Shown here piece after piece: positions 37,396 to 46,796 of a stretch of DNA of 64,000 bases. Origin of the DNA: JBBATK01 sp044228685. Its GTDB lineage: Bacteria; Bacteroidota; Ignavibacteria; Kapaibacteriales; NICIL-2. The position numbers and the translations under genes were made by a program. The stretch lies in contig JBGAUL010000003.1 of the NCBI GenBank assembly GCA_044228685.1, forward strand, positions 186,001 through 250,000, read 5' to 3'. The first letter of the stretch is position 1. Every line of letters begins with the position of its first letter. The notes beneath the pieces are model-generated. The model was not told the origin of the DNA and did not search any database. It worked only from the letters and a program-made list of their open reading frames with translations.

Positions 37396-38675
37396 GAAAG
37401 CAAATCATGAATAGAAATTACTTGTCGTTTATCTCGGTATCACTCCTTTTGCTATTGCATTCCTGCTCAAAGACCGCGCCTGTTGACGAGGCAAAACAAA
37501 GCACACACAACGAGACTAGCGAAGGGAATTCAACGACGCTGACTGCAGAGCAGATCAAGTCTATAGGCATAACTCTGGGACACTTAGAAAAAAAGCAACT
37601 CACAGCAGCACTGAAGGCGAATGGGATCCTGAAAGTTCCTAACCAAAACCGCGCTACCATTAGCTCTCCTATCGGCGGGATTGTTAAGTCGATACTGGTA
37701 CAAGCCGGGCAATCTGTCAAAGCGGGACAAGTGATTGGAACATTGTACAACGCTGAATACGTTTCAATGCAAGAAGCATACTTAACTGTAAAGGCAAAAG
37801 TTGAGCTAGCCTTATCTGAATTCACACGACAGAAAAACTTGAGCCAAGCTTCTGCAACTGCAATGAAGAACTTCCAGCAGGCTGAAACAGAACTCAAAAC
37901 TCTGACAATCAGACAAGCCAGTTTGAAACACCAACTTGAGCAGCTTGGAACGAATACTACGACCCTCAGCACTGAAACCATTCATGAAGTGATGGAGGTG
38001 CGTTCTGCTTTGTCAGGGAGCGTTAGCAACGTACTCGTTAACATTGGCTCGCACGTCGATCCTGCGAACCCAATTGCTGAAATCGTCGACAACAGTCAAC
38101 TGCATCTTGACCTTTACGTTTATGAGAAAGACATTTCGAAAGTCAGCATAGGACAGATCATACACTTTAGCCAAACAAACAATCAAGGTCAAGAATACGA
38201 TGCTCGCATATTCGGTATCTCAAATACATTTGAACCTCAAACCAAAGCCATCACTGTCCATGCACGAGTTGAAGGAAAGAAGGATAACCTTATCGATGGA
38301 ACCAGCGTTAGTGCCGTTATCAGTCTGCAAAGCGCACTGCTAGATGCGGTTCCTACTGCTGCCTTGGTAAATAGTCAGGGACAAGACTACATCTTCGTGT
38401 CGGTCAAGTCGCATGAGCAGGGTCCGGATATAGAAAATGACCACATGCACAATCGAGAAAATGTGAAGCGGGAACCTTCAAATGGCGGCAACCATGTTTC
38501 CCATGATTCTGAGATTGAGTTTCGTCGCATTCCCGTAAGACGTGGTACAAGTGATGTAGGCTATACGGAGATAACTCCTCTAGAGTCGCTTGCACCGGAT
38601 GCCCAGATTGTGACGAACGGCGCTTTCTTCATTTTGGCTAAACTTACAAATTCAGGTGAGTCGCATGAGCACTAA
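37392..38675 (+). CDS. RND efflux membrane-fusion lipoprotein (CzcB/CusB type)
   Basis: A 427-residue periplasmic adaptor. The start ATG overlaps the pump stop (ATGA). The signal has a lipobox-like L-L-L-L-L-H-S-C-S. The barrel-sandwich part carries R-A-T-I-S-S-P-I-G-G-I-V-K-S and A-G-Q-S-V-K-A-G-Q, and a coiled-coil hairpin spans about 130-200. A His-rich segment (H-E-Q-G-P-D-I-E-N-D-H-M-H-N) near residue 340 may bind metal. It links the pump to its fused outer-membrane part. The final codons overlap the P-ATPase gene. Confidence 0.93.
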   Translation: MRKQIMNRNYLSFISVSLLLLLHSCSKTAPVDEAKQSTHNETSEGNSTTLTAEQIKSIGITLGHLEKKQLTAALKANGILKVPNQNRATISSPIGGIVKSILVQAGQSVKAGQVIGTLYNAEYVSMQEAYLTVKAKVELALSEFTRQKNLSQASATAMKNFQQAETELKTLTIRQASLKHQLEQLGTNTTTLSTETIHEVMEVRSALSGSVSNVLVNIGSHVDPANPIAEIVDNSQLHLDLYVYEKDISKVSIGQIIHFSQTNNQGQEYDARIFGISNTFEPQTKAITVHARVEGKKDNLIDGTSVSAVISLQSALLDAVPTAALVNSQGQDYIFVSVKSHEQGPDIENDHMHNRENVKREPSNGGNHVSHDSEIEFRRIPVRRGTSDVGYTEITPLESLAPDAQIVTNGAFFILAKLTNSGESHEH

Positions 38676-40563
38676 GAATCTTAGACTGCCTTTGAAGGAC
38701 AAGACTTTTCGTTTCCTTCTTTTGATAGTTGTCGCTGTCATTTCGTTAGAGATTGTGTCCTTAATCGGGTTGCAACTTCCTAGTCCGTATGCTCAGATCA
38801 CTTTCTTGATCATAATTGTGAGTGTCGGGCACACTGTCATTCGAAAAGGCCTGAAGGCACTTTTCAGATTAAAACTCGGCAGTATCAATCTGCTCATGTT
38901 GCTGGCCGTCATTGGTGCATTTTACTTGGGTGACTATCCTGAAGCATCAGTTGTCATTGCACTGTTCGTACTTGGCGAACGCTTAGAAGACATTGGTATT
39001 GACAATTCTAAATCAGCGCTGAACTCACTTGTTAAAGCGCAGCCAAAAACCGCTTTGCTAAAGTCAAAGAATGAGTTTGTGGAGATAGGAAGCATTGCCA
39101 TAGGTTCCACAATCCAGGTCAGACCTGGAGACTCGATTCCTCTCGATGGAATCATAACCGTCGGTGAAACAACGATCGACGAATCAACTATTACGGGTGA
39201 ACCACTTCCGAGGGATAAGCGCGTTGGTGATGCCGTCTATGCGGGAACGATTAACGGCAATCATTTGATTGACGTACAAACGACGAGCAGAGCCGATGAC
39301 ACGACTCTTTCACGCATCATACGACTGACTTTTGAGGCTTCCTCTAACAAAAGTAAGATTCAATTGTTTATACAGAAGTTCTCAAATGTCTACACGCCAT
39401 CTATCTTGGTGCTAGCGCTCTTGTTGTGGCTCGTCCCTACCGTATTTCTGCACTTGAGTTCAGAAACTTGGCTGCTTCAAGCGTTAACTCTGTTGGTAGT
39501 GGCATGCCCTTGTGCACTTGTGATTTCTACTCCTGTCGCAGTATTTGCTGCAATTGGCAACGCAACTGCCAAGGGTGCACTCGTAAAAGGCGGCAGGTAT
39601 CTGGAGGAGTTATCTAAAGTAAAAGCAGTTGCGGTTGATAAGACAAGAACTCTTACCTACGGTAAACCTGAGTTGACCGACGTTATTCCGATCGGCGAAA
39701 TAACCAGAGACGAGCTGCTTTCGTGTGCGTCAGGGACAGAACTTTTTTCTACACACCCATTAGCCCAAGCCATCGTATCAGCTGCAACGCTCAATCATGT
39801 GACGCCTCATACGGTTTCAAATTATGAAGAACGACCTGGTAAAGGAGCAATAGCTACTTGCCTTGTTTGTGAGAGTAAAGAAATTATGATTGGCAAGATG
39901 GCATTCATAAGAGAAAATTCGAGCGTTCCTGTTGACGTGGAACGAATTGTCGAACAACTGAGCTCCGAAGGAAAGACCTGCGTGCTTGTTTGTTTCAACG
40001 GTACGATTTCCGGAGTTTTGGGTCTCAGCGATGTCGTTAAGAAGGACAGCAAGTTATTCCTTCAAGAACTTGAAGAACTTGGTGTCCAAGCCGTTATGTT
40101 GACCGGCGATTCTGAGAACTCAGCATCGCACATTGCACATGAGCTTGGAATCAAACGTTTCTATAGCAACCTGCTTCCGGATCAGAAGGCAATGTCGATC
40201 GAGACTCTCATGCGTGAATTCGGAAACGTTGCCATGGTTGGCGATGGAATAAACGACGCCCCAAGTTTAGCTCGAAGCAGTGTCGGAATCTCAATGGCAG
40301 CAGCTGGAAGTCAGGCTGCTATTGAAGCTTCCGATGTTGCACTCATGAATGACAACCTCTTAATGATTCCCTACCTCATAAAACTTGGACGCGCAGTTGT
40401 GCAGAGAATTCGGTTCAACACACTTCTGGCTGTTTCTATCAAGCTGCTCTTCGTTTGTCTTGCCCTGGCTGGTCATGGTTCTTTGATACTGGCAATCACC
40501 GCAGATGTCGGGGTTACTTTGTTTGTGATTGCATATAGTTTACGGCTAAATGGATTTGAGTAG
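38665..40563 (+). CDS. Heavy-metal P1B-type ATPase with altered phosphorylation motif
   Basis: A 632-residue ion pump (ATG at 38665; GTG at 38656 is also possible) overlapping the adaptor gene by 11 bp. It lacks the usual N-terminal HMA metal-binding domain. Present are the TGE loop (I-T-G-E-P-L-P), the CPC metal site (V-A-C-P-C-A-L-V-I-S), the HP motif (S-T-H-P-L-A) and the hinge G-D-G-I-N-D-A-P-S-L-A. CPC with no HMA fits Zn/Cd/Co-type pumps. The phosphorylation motif reads D-K-T-R-T-L-T at 39637-39657, whereas D-K-T-G-T-L-T is nearly invariant; AGA stands where GGA is expected. The frame is otherwise intact. Confidence 0.92.
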   Translation: MSTKNLRLPLKDKTFRFLLLIVVAVISLEIVSLIGLQLPSPYAQITFLIIIVSVGHTVIRKGLKALFRLKLGSINLLMLLAVIGAFYLGDYPEASVVIALFVLGERLEDIGIDNSKSALNSLVKAQPKTALLKSKNEFVEIGSIAIGSTIQVRPGDSIPLDGIITVGETTIDESTITGEPLPRDKRVGDAVYAGTINGNHLIDVQTTSRADDTTLSRIIRLTFEASSNKSKIQLFIQKFSNVYTPSILVLALLLWLVPTVFLHLSSETWLLQALTLLVVACPCALVISTPVAVFAAIGNATAKGALVKGGRYLEELSKVKAVAVDKTRTLTYGKPELTDVIPIGEITRDELLSCASGTELFSTHPLAQAIVSAATLNHVTPHTVSNYEERPGKGAIATCLVCESKEIMIGKMAFIRENSSVPVDVERIVEQLSSEGKTCVLVCFNGTISGVLGLSDVVKKDSKLFLQELEELGVQAVMLTGDSENSASHIAHELGIKRFYSNLLPDQKAMSIETLMREFGNVAMVGDGINDAPSLARSSVGISMAAAGSQAAIEASDVALMNDNLLMIPYLIKLGRAVVQRIRFNTLLAVSIKLLFVCLALAGHGSLILAITADVGVTLFVIAYSLRLNGFE

Positions 40564-40697
40564 CATAAGATGTCTTGACCGAGTCAGCCATGCTCTATTT
40601 GGGATTCTGATGCACGCATGGAGCCATTTTATCATTTGAACTGAATTTCCGATAATGATGAGGTAACCAGTCAGTACCACTATGTGTCAACACTGTT

Positions 40698-41567
40698 GTG
40701 ATAAACAAGAAGCCCACCCAACTACAAGTGAAGAAGCCGTCAAACTCCAAAAGTTTGTCCAGATCGCTAAGTGACTCACTGTTTGATGATATCTATAACC
40801 TCCACTACGCCAAATCCGTCCGCTCCATCCGCAACGCGTATACCAAATCGCTAAAGATGCGAGGTAACCTGACGGAAATCGCCGCCCAAAACGAATTTCA
40901 AGCAACGCTCCGTCACAAACTCGACACCAAATTCCGCAACGACAAGTTCCTCGAACGCGTTCGAAACTGTATGCGTGATGTTAGTTCACGATATGAACAC
41001 AACCCAATAGCAACCTTCGTCACCGATCGAAACGAACCATATCACCTTTCCACTCTGCGCAATGAATTCGTTCGCGGCGGAACAAGTACCACCATCAAGT
41101 CGAAGTCATATAAGCTGAGTGATGAAGACCTACTCAAGAAGCTCGCAGAATACAATGCCCTCGAAGACAACGTCGATCTGACTTTCGCCAAAAAGAGTTC
41201 CGTACCTACAACTAATGACTCAACGACCTCAATTCAAACAGTCACCGCACAGAAGAAGCCAAACCGCATGACCGTCTCGAACAAAGCCCTCACTGATCTT
41301 GTGCGAATCTTTGAATCTCTGTCAGAAGCACGCTTCATAGAAAAGGTCAATCAGGAGCTGATCACGTCCATTTTTCAAAAGCGTCTGGATGATCATTCTG
41401 CACAGGAGTGGACGCCGAATCAGTATGCTGCTTTGAAGTCAAATGCCTTTCCAACCAACAGAGATGATAGGTCTCCTCAAACAAGCAGTGAGTACATGGT
41501 CAACTTCGTTAACTGCCTGCTTAACTTTATGTCACCCGACGCAAAGAAGAAATTAAACCGCTCTTAA
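40698..41567 (+). CDS. Hypothetical island protein
   Basis: A 289-residue basic, hydrophilic protein starting with GTG at 40698. It appears mostly helical, with a polar Ser/Thr linker around 175-200 and two possible helical domains. There is no signal or membrane segment and no motif I can name. It is followed by a strong hairpin at 41584 and then by the replication module, so it may belong to the mobile element rather than the metal cluster. Confidence 0.65.
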   Translation: MINKKPTQLQVKKPSNSKSLSRSLSDSLFDDIYNLHYAKSVRSIRNAYTKSLKMRGNLTEIAAQNEFQATLRHKLDTKFRNDKFLERVRNCMRDVSSRYEHNPIATFVTDRNEPYHLSTLRNEFVRGGTSTTIKSKSYKLSDEDLLKKLAEYNALEDNVDLTFAKKSSVPTTNDSTTSIQTVTAQKKPNRMTVSNKALTDLVRIFESLSEARFIEKVNQELITSIFQKRLDDHSAQEWTPNQYAALKSNAFPTNRDDRSPQTSSEYMVNFVNCLLNFMSPDAKKKLNRS

Positions 41568-41583
41568 ACCCTACTTGAACCCG

Positions 41584-41618
41584 ATTGGGCTTGGGGTACA
41601 AGCTACCCCAAGCCCGAT
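41584..41618. terminator. Strong hairpin terminator
   Basis: A 15-bp stem (ATTGGGCTTGGGGTA with its complement, one G-T pair) and 5-nt loop, followed by a short T run. It separates the hypothetical gene from the replication module. No gene lies between it and 41792. Confidence 0.75.
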
Positions 41619-41791
41619 TTACCTCGTTGAACCCTCCGACTCTTTTATAAAAATCCAACCTCTTATAAGTTCGGCTTAGTGATTCGCTGAGCGACGCGCA
41701 CTGAACATATGAATGCTCATACGCCGCTCAGATTGAGCAAGTCGCTCATGTAGCTCGAACAATTTCATCTTTCACTTTTACGAGGTTGTCT

Positions 41792-42121
41792 ATGTACACT
41801 AACACACCAGTTGCGCCGAAAGAAACGGCACAAGTTCTCGAGGAGCTCCGCGACGAACTTGTTCGCATCATCGATGCTAAGCTCTACGGTGCCCAGCGCT
41901 CACGCACCGAAACGGAACGCTACGATCAAAGACCAGAGAACGATCTAATGAGCCAACGGGACGTCTGTCGGCTCTTGCGACTTTCAAAACCTACCATCAT
42001 CGCCTATGAACGGCGAGGCCTGCTGCATGTTTTAAGAATCGGACGTCGTGTGTACTACCGCCGCTCCGAAATCATGCGAACCCTCGAAGGCGGTCCATCG
42101 TTCCAAAAGGCATTACGATGA
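41792..42121 (+). CDS. Excisionase-like helix-turn-helix protein
   Basis: A 109-residue DNA-binding protein. The last 55 residues form a MerR/excisionase-type winged HTH: L-M-S-Q-R-D-V-C-R-L-L-R-L-S-K-P-T, then G-L-L-H-V-L-R-I-G-R-R-V-Y-Y-R-R-S-E-I. The N-terminal part is a helical, acidic segment. The ATG at 41792 has ACGAGG upstream. Its last base overlaps the ATG of the next gene. By position it could be the element's excisionase/regulator, or the control protein of the replication genes. Confidence 0.85.
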   Translation: MYTNTPVAPKETAQVLEELRDELVRIIDAKLYGAQRSRTETERYDQRPENDLMSQRDVCRLLRLSKPTIIAYERRGLLHVLRIGRRVYYRRSEIMRTLEGGPSFQKALR

Positions 42122-43089
42122 TAAGCTCTCCAGCTGACTTGATCAGCGACGTAACTGATGCCCTGTCGTTCATCCCCCGCCGACCGCATTACGACGAATG
42201 GCTTGTGGTGATTTCCGCGGTAGCCAATACGCTGCCTGAGGACATTGCGTTGCATGTTCTCCTGCAACACTTTAGCGAAGAGAAAGCTGGCGAGACCCGC
42301 GAAAAGATTAGAGCGCGCTTGCGAAGCATCTCCATCGGCTCACTCTTCAAGCTTGCATCAGATTACGGTTACACGCGAAAACGTCGAGTGCAGAGTGACA
42401 CTTCGGTGAGGACTACTCCAGATTCAGCGCATATCGATTTTCACGGCGCAGTCGAGTCCCGCGCTTGGCACTTTGATGACGAAGAGTTAGAAGAGCGTGC
42501 CGCGATTATGGAATTCGATGGCGGTTTGTCCCGCGCTGATGCTGACAACACAGTGCTTCTCAGTAATCCTTCTGCGATACGCCGTCGCAGTTACCACATC
42601 GCCATCAATGCTCAGGTGCACGACAAATCTTTTAGTCCGAAGAGTTTGACGGAAGGTTTTGAAAACTGTGTGTTGACTCGTGATCAAATTGTTGAGTCAG
42701 TGTGTCGAGCGGGCAACGCATTCTCGTGTGCGACATTCTCATGCGACAACGACGGTTGCATTCACAGAGCTGAGCGCAATTGGCGCGGCTCCGAATTGGT
42801 CGCTATTGATGTGGATGGTGGGTTGAGCATCGATCAAGCACGTCAACTCAATCCATTTGATGAAGCAATCTTCGGTTACACGACTGCGTCGCACACTTCG
42901 GCGCATCATCGCTTCCGTCTTGTCTTTGCTCTGCCCTTCTTCGAGACTGATCCCATGCGCTACCGCTATATCGTGAAGACATTCATCCACATCTTCAAGG
43001 CCGATAGACAATGCTCCGATCTTGCACGTGCCTTCCTCGGAAACTCAAGGGCTGTCGTTATAGAAACAAATGGTGGTTACGATGCTTGA
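42118..43089 (+). CDS. Primase-like replication protein (PriCT-2 and AEP-like parts)
   Basis: A 323-residue protein. Residues 10-90 look like a primase C-terminal-2 type domain (D-E-W-L-V-V-I-S-A-V-A-N). The C-terminal part looks like a small archaeo-eukaryotic primase catalytic core: V-A-I-D-V-D-G-G with the paired acids, then the H-H-R-F-R-L-V-F motif and D-L-A-R-A-F-L-G-N. Domain order (PriCT-2 before primase core) is opposite to many such proteins. It overlaps the upstream gene (ATGA) and the downstream ATPase by 8 bp. Likely it starts replication of the element. Confidence 0.75.
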   Translation: MISSPADLISDVTDALSFIPRRPHYDEWLVVISAVANTLPEDIALHVLLQHFSEEKAGETREKIRARLRSISIGSLFKLASDYGYTRKRRVQSDTSVRTTPDSAHIDFHGAVESRAWHFDDEELEERAAIMEFDGGLSRADADNTVLLSNPSAIRRRSYHIAINAQVHDKSFSPKSLTEGFENCVLTRDQIVESVCRAGNAFSCATFSCDNDGCIHRAERNWRGSELVAIDVDGGLSIDQARQLNPFDEAIFGYTTASHTSAHHRFRLVFALPFFETDPMRYRYIVKTFIHIFKADRQCSDLARAFLGNSRAVVIETNGGYDA

Positions 43090-44269
43090 ACAACACTCCA
43101 ATGGTAAGTCTCAATTTCTAAGCTCTATCCAGGGTCTGGAACTCTTGCTACAAAGCGCAACACTGAACAATGACATTGTTCATAATGTAAAACGAGCCGA
43201 TTTCAACGTGATGTCTTTGATGCAATTAGTTGAGCTCGCTGACAACACTCCCGACAGGCGGCAACTTTTCGGCAACTTCCTGCTGGAAGATTCTCTGACA
43301 CTTCTAATAGGTGAGCGCGGTTCATCAAAAACATACCTTGCCTTGCAACTCGCGCTTGCTGTTGCTTCTGGCGCGGAGTCATTTCTTGGAGAGAGTGTCG
43401 GACTACACGGACCAGTGTGGTACATCAATTTCGAACTAAGCGACGTTCGTTTGGCAAAACGTATGAAACATTTGACAGTACGCGGATTACCCTTCGGCAA
43501 CAACGAACTGCCTAAGTTTTCCGCGACTTCTATTCGTCAGCGACTCGATGACGTAATGCTCAAGGAAATCTCAATGTTGATCGATCGTATCGAACCCGTG
43601 CTCATAGTGATTGATAATTTCCGCGCGGCATTCTCAGGATTGCGCGCAGATGACAACTCAGCCGTTGCAAGTGCAATGCTAAGACTCTGTGATTTGAAAG
43701 ACACATATCATTCTTCGATACTCATGCTTCATCATACCAGAAAAGGAACTGCAGATTTGAGGAGTACCAGCGACCTTCAAAGTGGTGCGGGCGCACTCTC
43801 CGACTTTGCTGATGCAGACTTCTTCATTCGTAAATCCAAGAAGAACCGTCATCAACGCATACTGCAACGTGGCAAGAGTCGCGATGTCGACGAATCAGAC
43901 ACTGCAAAACTCATAGAGTACTTCCCTGAGTCAGGTAGTTTATGGTTTAAGTGCATCGAAGATGGCGTCGACGAGCGCGAGCACATTGGCGAAGATGTTC
44001 AACGGCAATATTCGAGATCTAACTCAATATCATGGAAAGTAATATTTAGCTCTGACAGGGAGCTAACGCGAAGCCAGTTACTCAAACGGTTGGAGATCAC
44101 CTACCAGATTAAAGGAGGCTCTGGAGATCGCGCACTCGAAGTTGGAAGAAGCTCTGGCAAAATCGTTCGTTCCGCTCGTGGCCAATACAAGCTCTATTCA
44201 ACTGTAAACGAGGAGGATACAGAATCGTTGGAGCTAGGCCAAGAAACGCCAAATGCGATATATGATTGA
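43082..44269 (+). CDS. RepA/AAA_25-type hexameric helicase-like ATPase
   Basis: A 395-residue RecA-like ATPase. Walker A is G-E-R-G-S-S-K-T, Walker B is V-L-I-V-I-D-N-F, and the H-H-T-R-K-G-T sensor region is typical of RepA/AAA_25 replicative helicases of plasmids and islands. A C-terminal winged-helix-like part may help loading. The ATG at 43082 overlaps the primase gene by 8 bp; GTG at 43070 is an alternative. With the primase it makes a compact replisome for the element. Confidence 0.87.
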   Translation: MLEQHSNGKSQFLSSIQGLELLLQSATLNNDIVHNVKRADFNVMSLMQLVELADNTPDRRQLFGNFLLEDSLTLLIGERGSSKTYLALQLALAVASGAESFLGESVGLHGPVWYINFELSDVRLAKRMKHLTVRGLPFGNNELPKFSATSIRQRLDDVMLKEISMLIDRIEPVLIVIDNFRAAFSGLRADDNSAVASAMLRLCDLKDTYHSSILMLHHTRKGTADLRSTSDLQSGAGALSDFADADFFIRKSKKNRHQRILQRGKSRDVDESDTAKLIEYFPESGSLWFKCIEDGVDEREHIGEDVQRQYSRSNSISWKVIFSSDRELTRSQLLKRLEITYQIKGGSGDRALEVGRSSGKIVRSARGQYKLYSTVNEEDTESLELGQETPNAIYD

Positions 44270-44282
44270 CCCTACTTCATTC

Positions 44283-44322
44283 CACCCACCAACCATTTCC
44301 CTTCCGAAGTGGTTGGTGGGTG
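44283..44322. terminator. 13-bp stem hairpin after RepA-like gene
   Basis: CACCCACCAACCA at 44283-44295 and its complement at 44310-44322, with a 14-nt loop. A T tract is absent, so termination is not certain. Confidence 0.55.
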
Positions 44323-44531
44323 AAAGCTGAAAGCACTAGTTTTTGAATGTAGAGAGCACAATCGAGTCATGAAAGCGTCATGATATGCACCCCTTGAACT
44401 CAAATGACGCGCTCTGAGCGCTCATTTACGGGTTGTACTGTACGTTTGGCAGCAGTTATACCTGAAAATGCCTTGCATACAGTAGTCAAAAGCAATCTTT
44501 TCAGCAGGAAAAAGGCACATTATTCCTCGGG

Positions 44532-44993
44532 TTGGTTAAAACATCCGTCAAAAGTTGCTCGTTGGAGCTTGCCTGCTCTTTTTCAGCATCGACCACTAGC
44601 GATTCAGAACTATTGACAGTGATTACGAGAGAAACGTGCTCTTCTGAAACAGAAACGATCGAAAATGAGCCAAAAAGTTCGCCGATTGATCGGTTTTCGA
44701 TCAAAAATGATTCGAAAAAACAAAATTCCGATGTGCCCCGCAGTGCAAACGATCAGTGCCGCACTGTTTCTTGTTCAATTCGGCGAATACATCAAGGACA
44801 TGTTATCAGTTGTGGCAAGAGTCGACCAGGTTTCGAATCAAAGCGCAGACGCTTTGTGCGTCGTTCCGACAAGATCGCACAAGTGCACGGCACAAACCGG
44901 CAAGGAGTTGAAACGGGATCGAACATTCTTAGCGAATTCAAGAGAGAACAGCACAATTCTTTAGCAGAACAGAACGAAAACTCAATCATTTAA
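44532..44993 (+). pseudogene. Possible degenerate zinc-ribbon gene
   Basis: An open frame from TTG 44532 codes 153 hydrophilic residues with no clear family. Across 44801-44890 a zinc-ribbon-like pattern appears only when frames are switched: T-C-Y-Q (44798-44809), a one-base skip, C-G-K-S-R-P-G-F-E-S-K-R-R-R-F (44811-44855), then a second switch to F-C-A-S-F-R-Q. This resembles C-x2-C-G-K...F-C ribbons and suggests one or two indels in a former small DNA-binding gene. It may equally be a real hypothetical gene. The 44323-44531 stretch before it is empty. Confidence 0.3.
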
Positions 44994-44996
44994 CAC

Positions 44997-45002
44997 AGGA
45001 GG
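44997..45002 (+). promoter_or_regulatory. Strong Shine-Dalgarno AGGAGG
   Basis: A perfect AGGAGG 4 nt before the ATG at 45007 fixes that start. Such strong sites are uncommon at the other genes here. Confidence 0.8.
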
Positions 45003-45006
45003 ATGT

Positions 45007-45387
45007 ATGACAGGCATAGAATTAACAAATGCAATGCGCAGAGTTGGCATCACATGTCGTCAGTTAGCGCACTTATGCGGATGGCAATGCGAGTCACGCG
45101 TGGTAGAAGCGCGTTCGCGTGGCACAAGCGACATTCCCGAGATCATTGACATGGCGTTGGAGAAGTTCATTGGTCACAAGCGATATGAGAAACTTGTCGA
45201 CACGCTGGCAGATGTCCACTGGATGGATATTGAAAAAGCTAAGACAAGAGTGATCGTCGGTCCGGGGATTCAAATTAACCAGACCTATCGTCGGCAGTTA
45301 CAGGTGGTGGCGGCGAAGTATGGGGTGCGGGTGGAGGTGTATGGGGTGGAGGATGGGACTGGGAGTGAGGAGGAACTGCTAGAGTGA
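45007..45387 (+). CDS. Small HTH-like hypothetical protein
   Basis: A 126-residue protein. The N-terminal half (E-L-T-N-A-M-R-R-V-G-I-T-C-R-Q-L-A-H-L-C-G-W) has the pattern of an XRE-type helix-turn-helix, suggesting a small regulator. The C-terminal half is a charged beta/alpha segment ending in an acidic tail, with no known family. The 3' DNA (45301-45375) is strikingly G-rich on the coding strand. It is the last plus-strand gene before the minus-strand defence block. Confidence 0.65.
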   Translation: MTGIELTNAMRRVGITCRQLAHLCGWQCESRVVEARSRGTSDIPEIIDMALEKFIGHKRYEKLVDTLADVHWMDIEKAKTRVIVGPGIQINQTYRRQLQVVAAKYGVRVEVYGVEDGTGSEEELLE

Positions 45388-45512
45388 ATCCAGGCAGGCT
45401 AAGAGGATGTCCGAGCGAGACATGGTGTGAATATCTAGAAAGAGCCAATAAAGTTTAGCACAACATTATTAAGTGACAACTTAAATCTACACAAAGTTAT
45501 GGCTGCACACTC

Positions 45513-46793
45513 TCAGCCTGCATCTTTGTCGAACATCGATAAGCCAATATCAGATCCGTCTTCATGGTCGTCGGGTCTATACCCTTCTGGGGGACCGTCT
45601 TTAAACCAGAATCTACGCAACTCTTCCCAGTTGCGACTCAAACCATGAGCCACGCTAGTTCTAAGGTAATTGTCCGCGCCAATTGTCAGCGGAAAAGATT
45701 CGTGCCTGTAACCTGCAGCACCCAGAGAATGCAGCCGTTTGTTCGCCTCCGCAATGACATCTCTGTATATTCTACAATAACTACCTCCGCCTGTGACAAA
45801 CGTTCGAATTCCCTTTTCTTTCCAGTAACCTGTGTTGTTTGGGTCGGCATCCTTGAGAGATTTAACTCCGACTACGAACTCACGCATTAGCTGTTCTGTC
45901 AATGTTGAAGGATGCACCTCCGAGAATCCACCATTCAGTACACTTTGAGGCACCGAAGCTCCCACGCCACCGTTCCTCGTCAGCCAGTCTAACAACTGTG
46001 CGTGAGAGAGATTGTTTTTGATTTTAATCAGTTGATGTACTCCTTGAAAAATCACCTTACTGAAATACACATTGTAACCAGCATCTTCTCTTAAACTGTT
46101 TTGGGAGATACTTAACAACGCTATGTCAACTGTAGACGCACCAACGTCTACAAGAGCATGCATTCCTTGACTTCGTCTCGGAGAATGAGTATAATCCGCG
46201 AGCTGTGCAACAATTTCGGGGACTGCTTGAAAGTAATCTCGGTGGTAGTAGTATCTATCATCTAACTTCGCATTTAGAGCCTCGTCTAATACTAATCGCT
46301 TTGTGATAGGTTTGTCCAGAGTCGCAACAATGAAACCAATTCGTAGCGCCAGTCTAAATCTGTTGAGCAGCTCATTGTGCTCAACTCTGCTATGCTCACA
46401 CGGTACACCAATATTCACTGCCCATACTCCTTCATCTTGTCTCGCACCCAAACGTATTTCTGTTCCGTACTTTCTTGAAGTGTCAGGATTTACTCTTAGG
46501 AACCAATTCAGTGCAGCTGACAGTGTACATGCTATGAAAGAAGCAGCATCCAGTATGCAATTTTTACGGTTCTCGATTAAGGCAAGCTTTATGTCATGAA
46601 CAGCTTCCTTCGCTTCATTGCTTTTGCCGACTATAAGCTCATTCTGATTTTTGAATAGTACGGTTGGTAGAAAGAAGTCCTTATCCTCGCCAAAAAGTAT
46701 CTCACAAGGAGCCACGCTGTCGGCTTCAGAATCTCTTATAACGACTTTCGTCGTTGACGTACCGAGATCAAATCCAATTGTTAGAAATGGCAT
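45513..46793 (-). CDS. Hsp70/actin-fold ATPase
   Basis: A 426-residue protein with the sugar-kinase/Hsp70/actin ATPase fold. PHOSPHATE1 is G-F-D-L-G-T-S-T-T-K at residues 7-16, PHOSPHATE2 is A-L-V-D-V-G-A-S-T-V-D-I-A, and ADENOSINE is T-F-V-T-G-G-G-S. It is shorter than DnaK and lacks the Hsp70 peptide-binding domain. It starts 3 bp after the SNF2 helicase gene ends, so the two are one operon. The pairing suggests a regulatory or scaffold ATPase working with the helicase; the role is inference. Confidence 0.85.
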   Translation of the reverse strand: MPFLTIGFDLGTSTTKVVIRDSEADSVAPCEILFGEDKDFFLPTVLFKNQNELIVGKSNEAKEAVHDIKLALIENRKNCILDAASFIACTLSAALNWFLRVNPDTSRKYGTEIRLGARQDEGVWAVNIGVPCEHSRVEHNELLNRFRLALRIGFIVATLDKPITKRLVLDEALNAKLDDRYYYHRDYFQAVPEIVAQLADYTHSPRRSQGMHALVDVGASTVDIALLSISQNSLREDAGYNVYFSKVIFQGVHQLIKIKNNLSHAQLLDWLTRNGGVGASVPQSVLNGGFSEVHPSTLTEQLMREFVVGVKSLKDADPNNTGYWKEKGIRTFVTGGGSYCRIYRDVIAEANKRLHSLGAAGYRHESFPLTIGADNYLRTSVAHGLSRNWEELRRFWFKDGPPEGYRPDDHEDGSDIGLSMFDKDAG

Positions 46794-46796
46794 CGA

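Noticed and set aside
45301..45375. G-rich stretch as a regulatory quadruplex
   Set aside because: It lies inside the coding end of the 45007 gene and is explained by its Val/Gly/Glu codons; nothing else supports a role.
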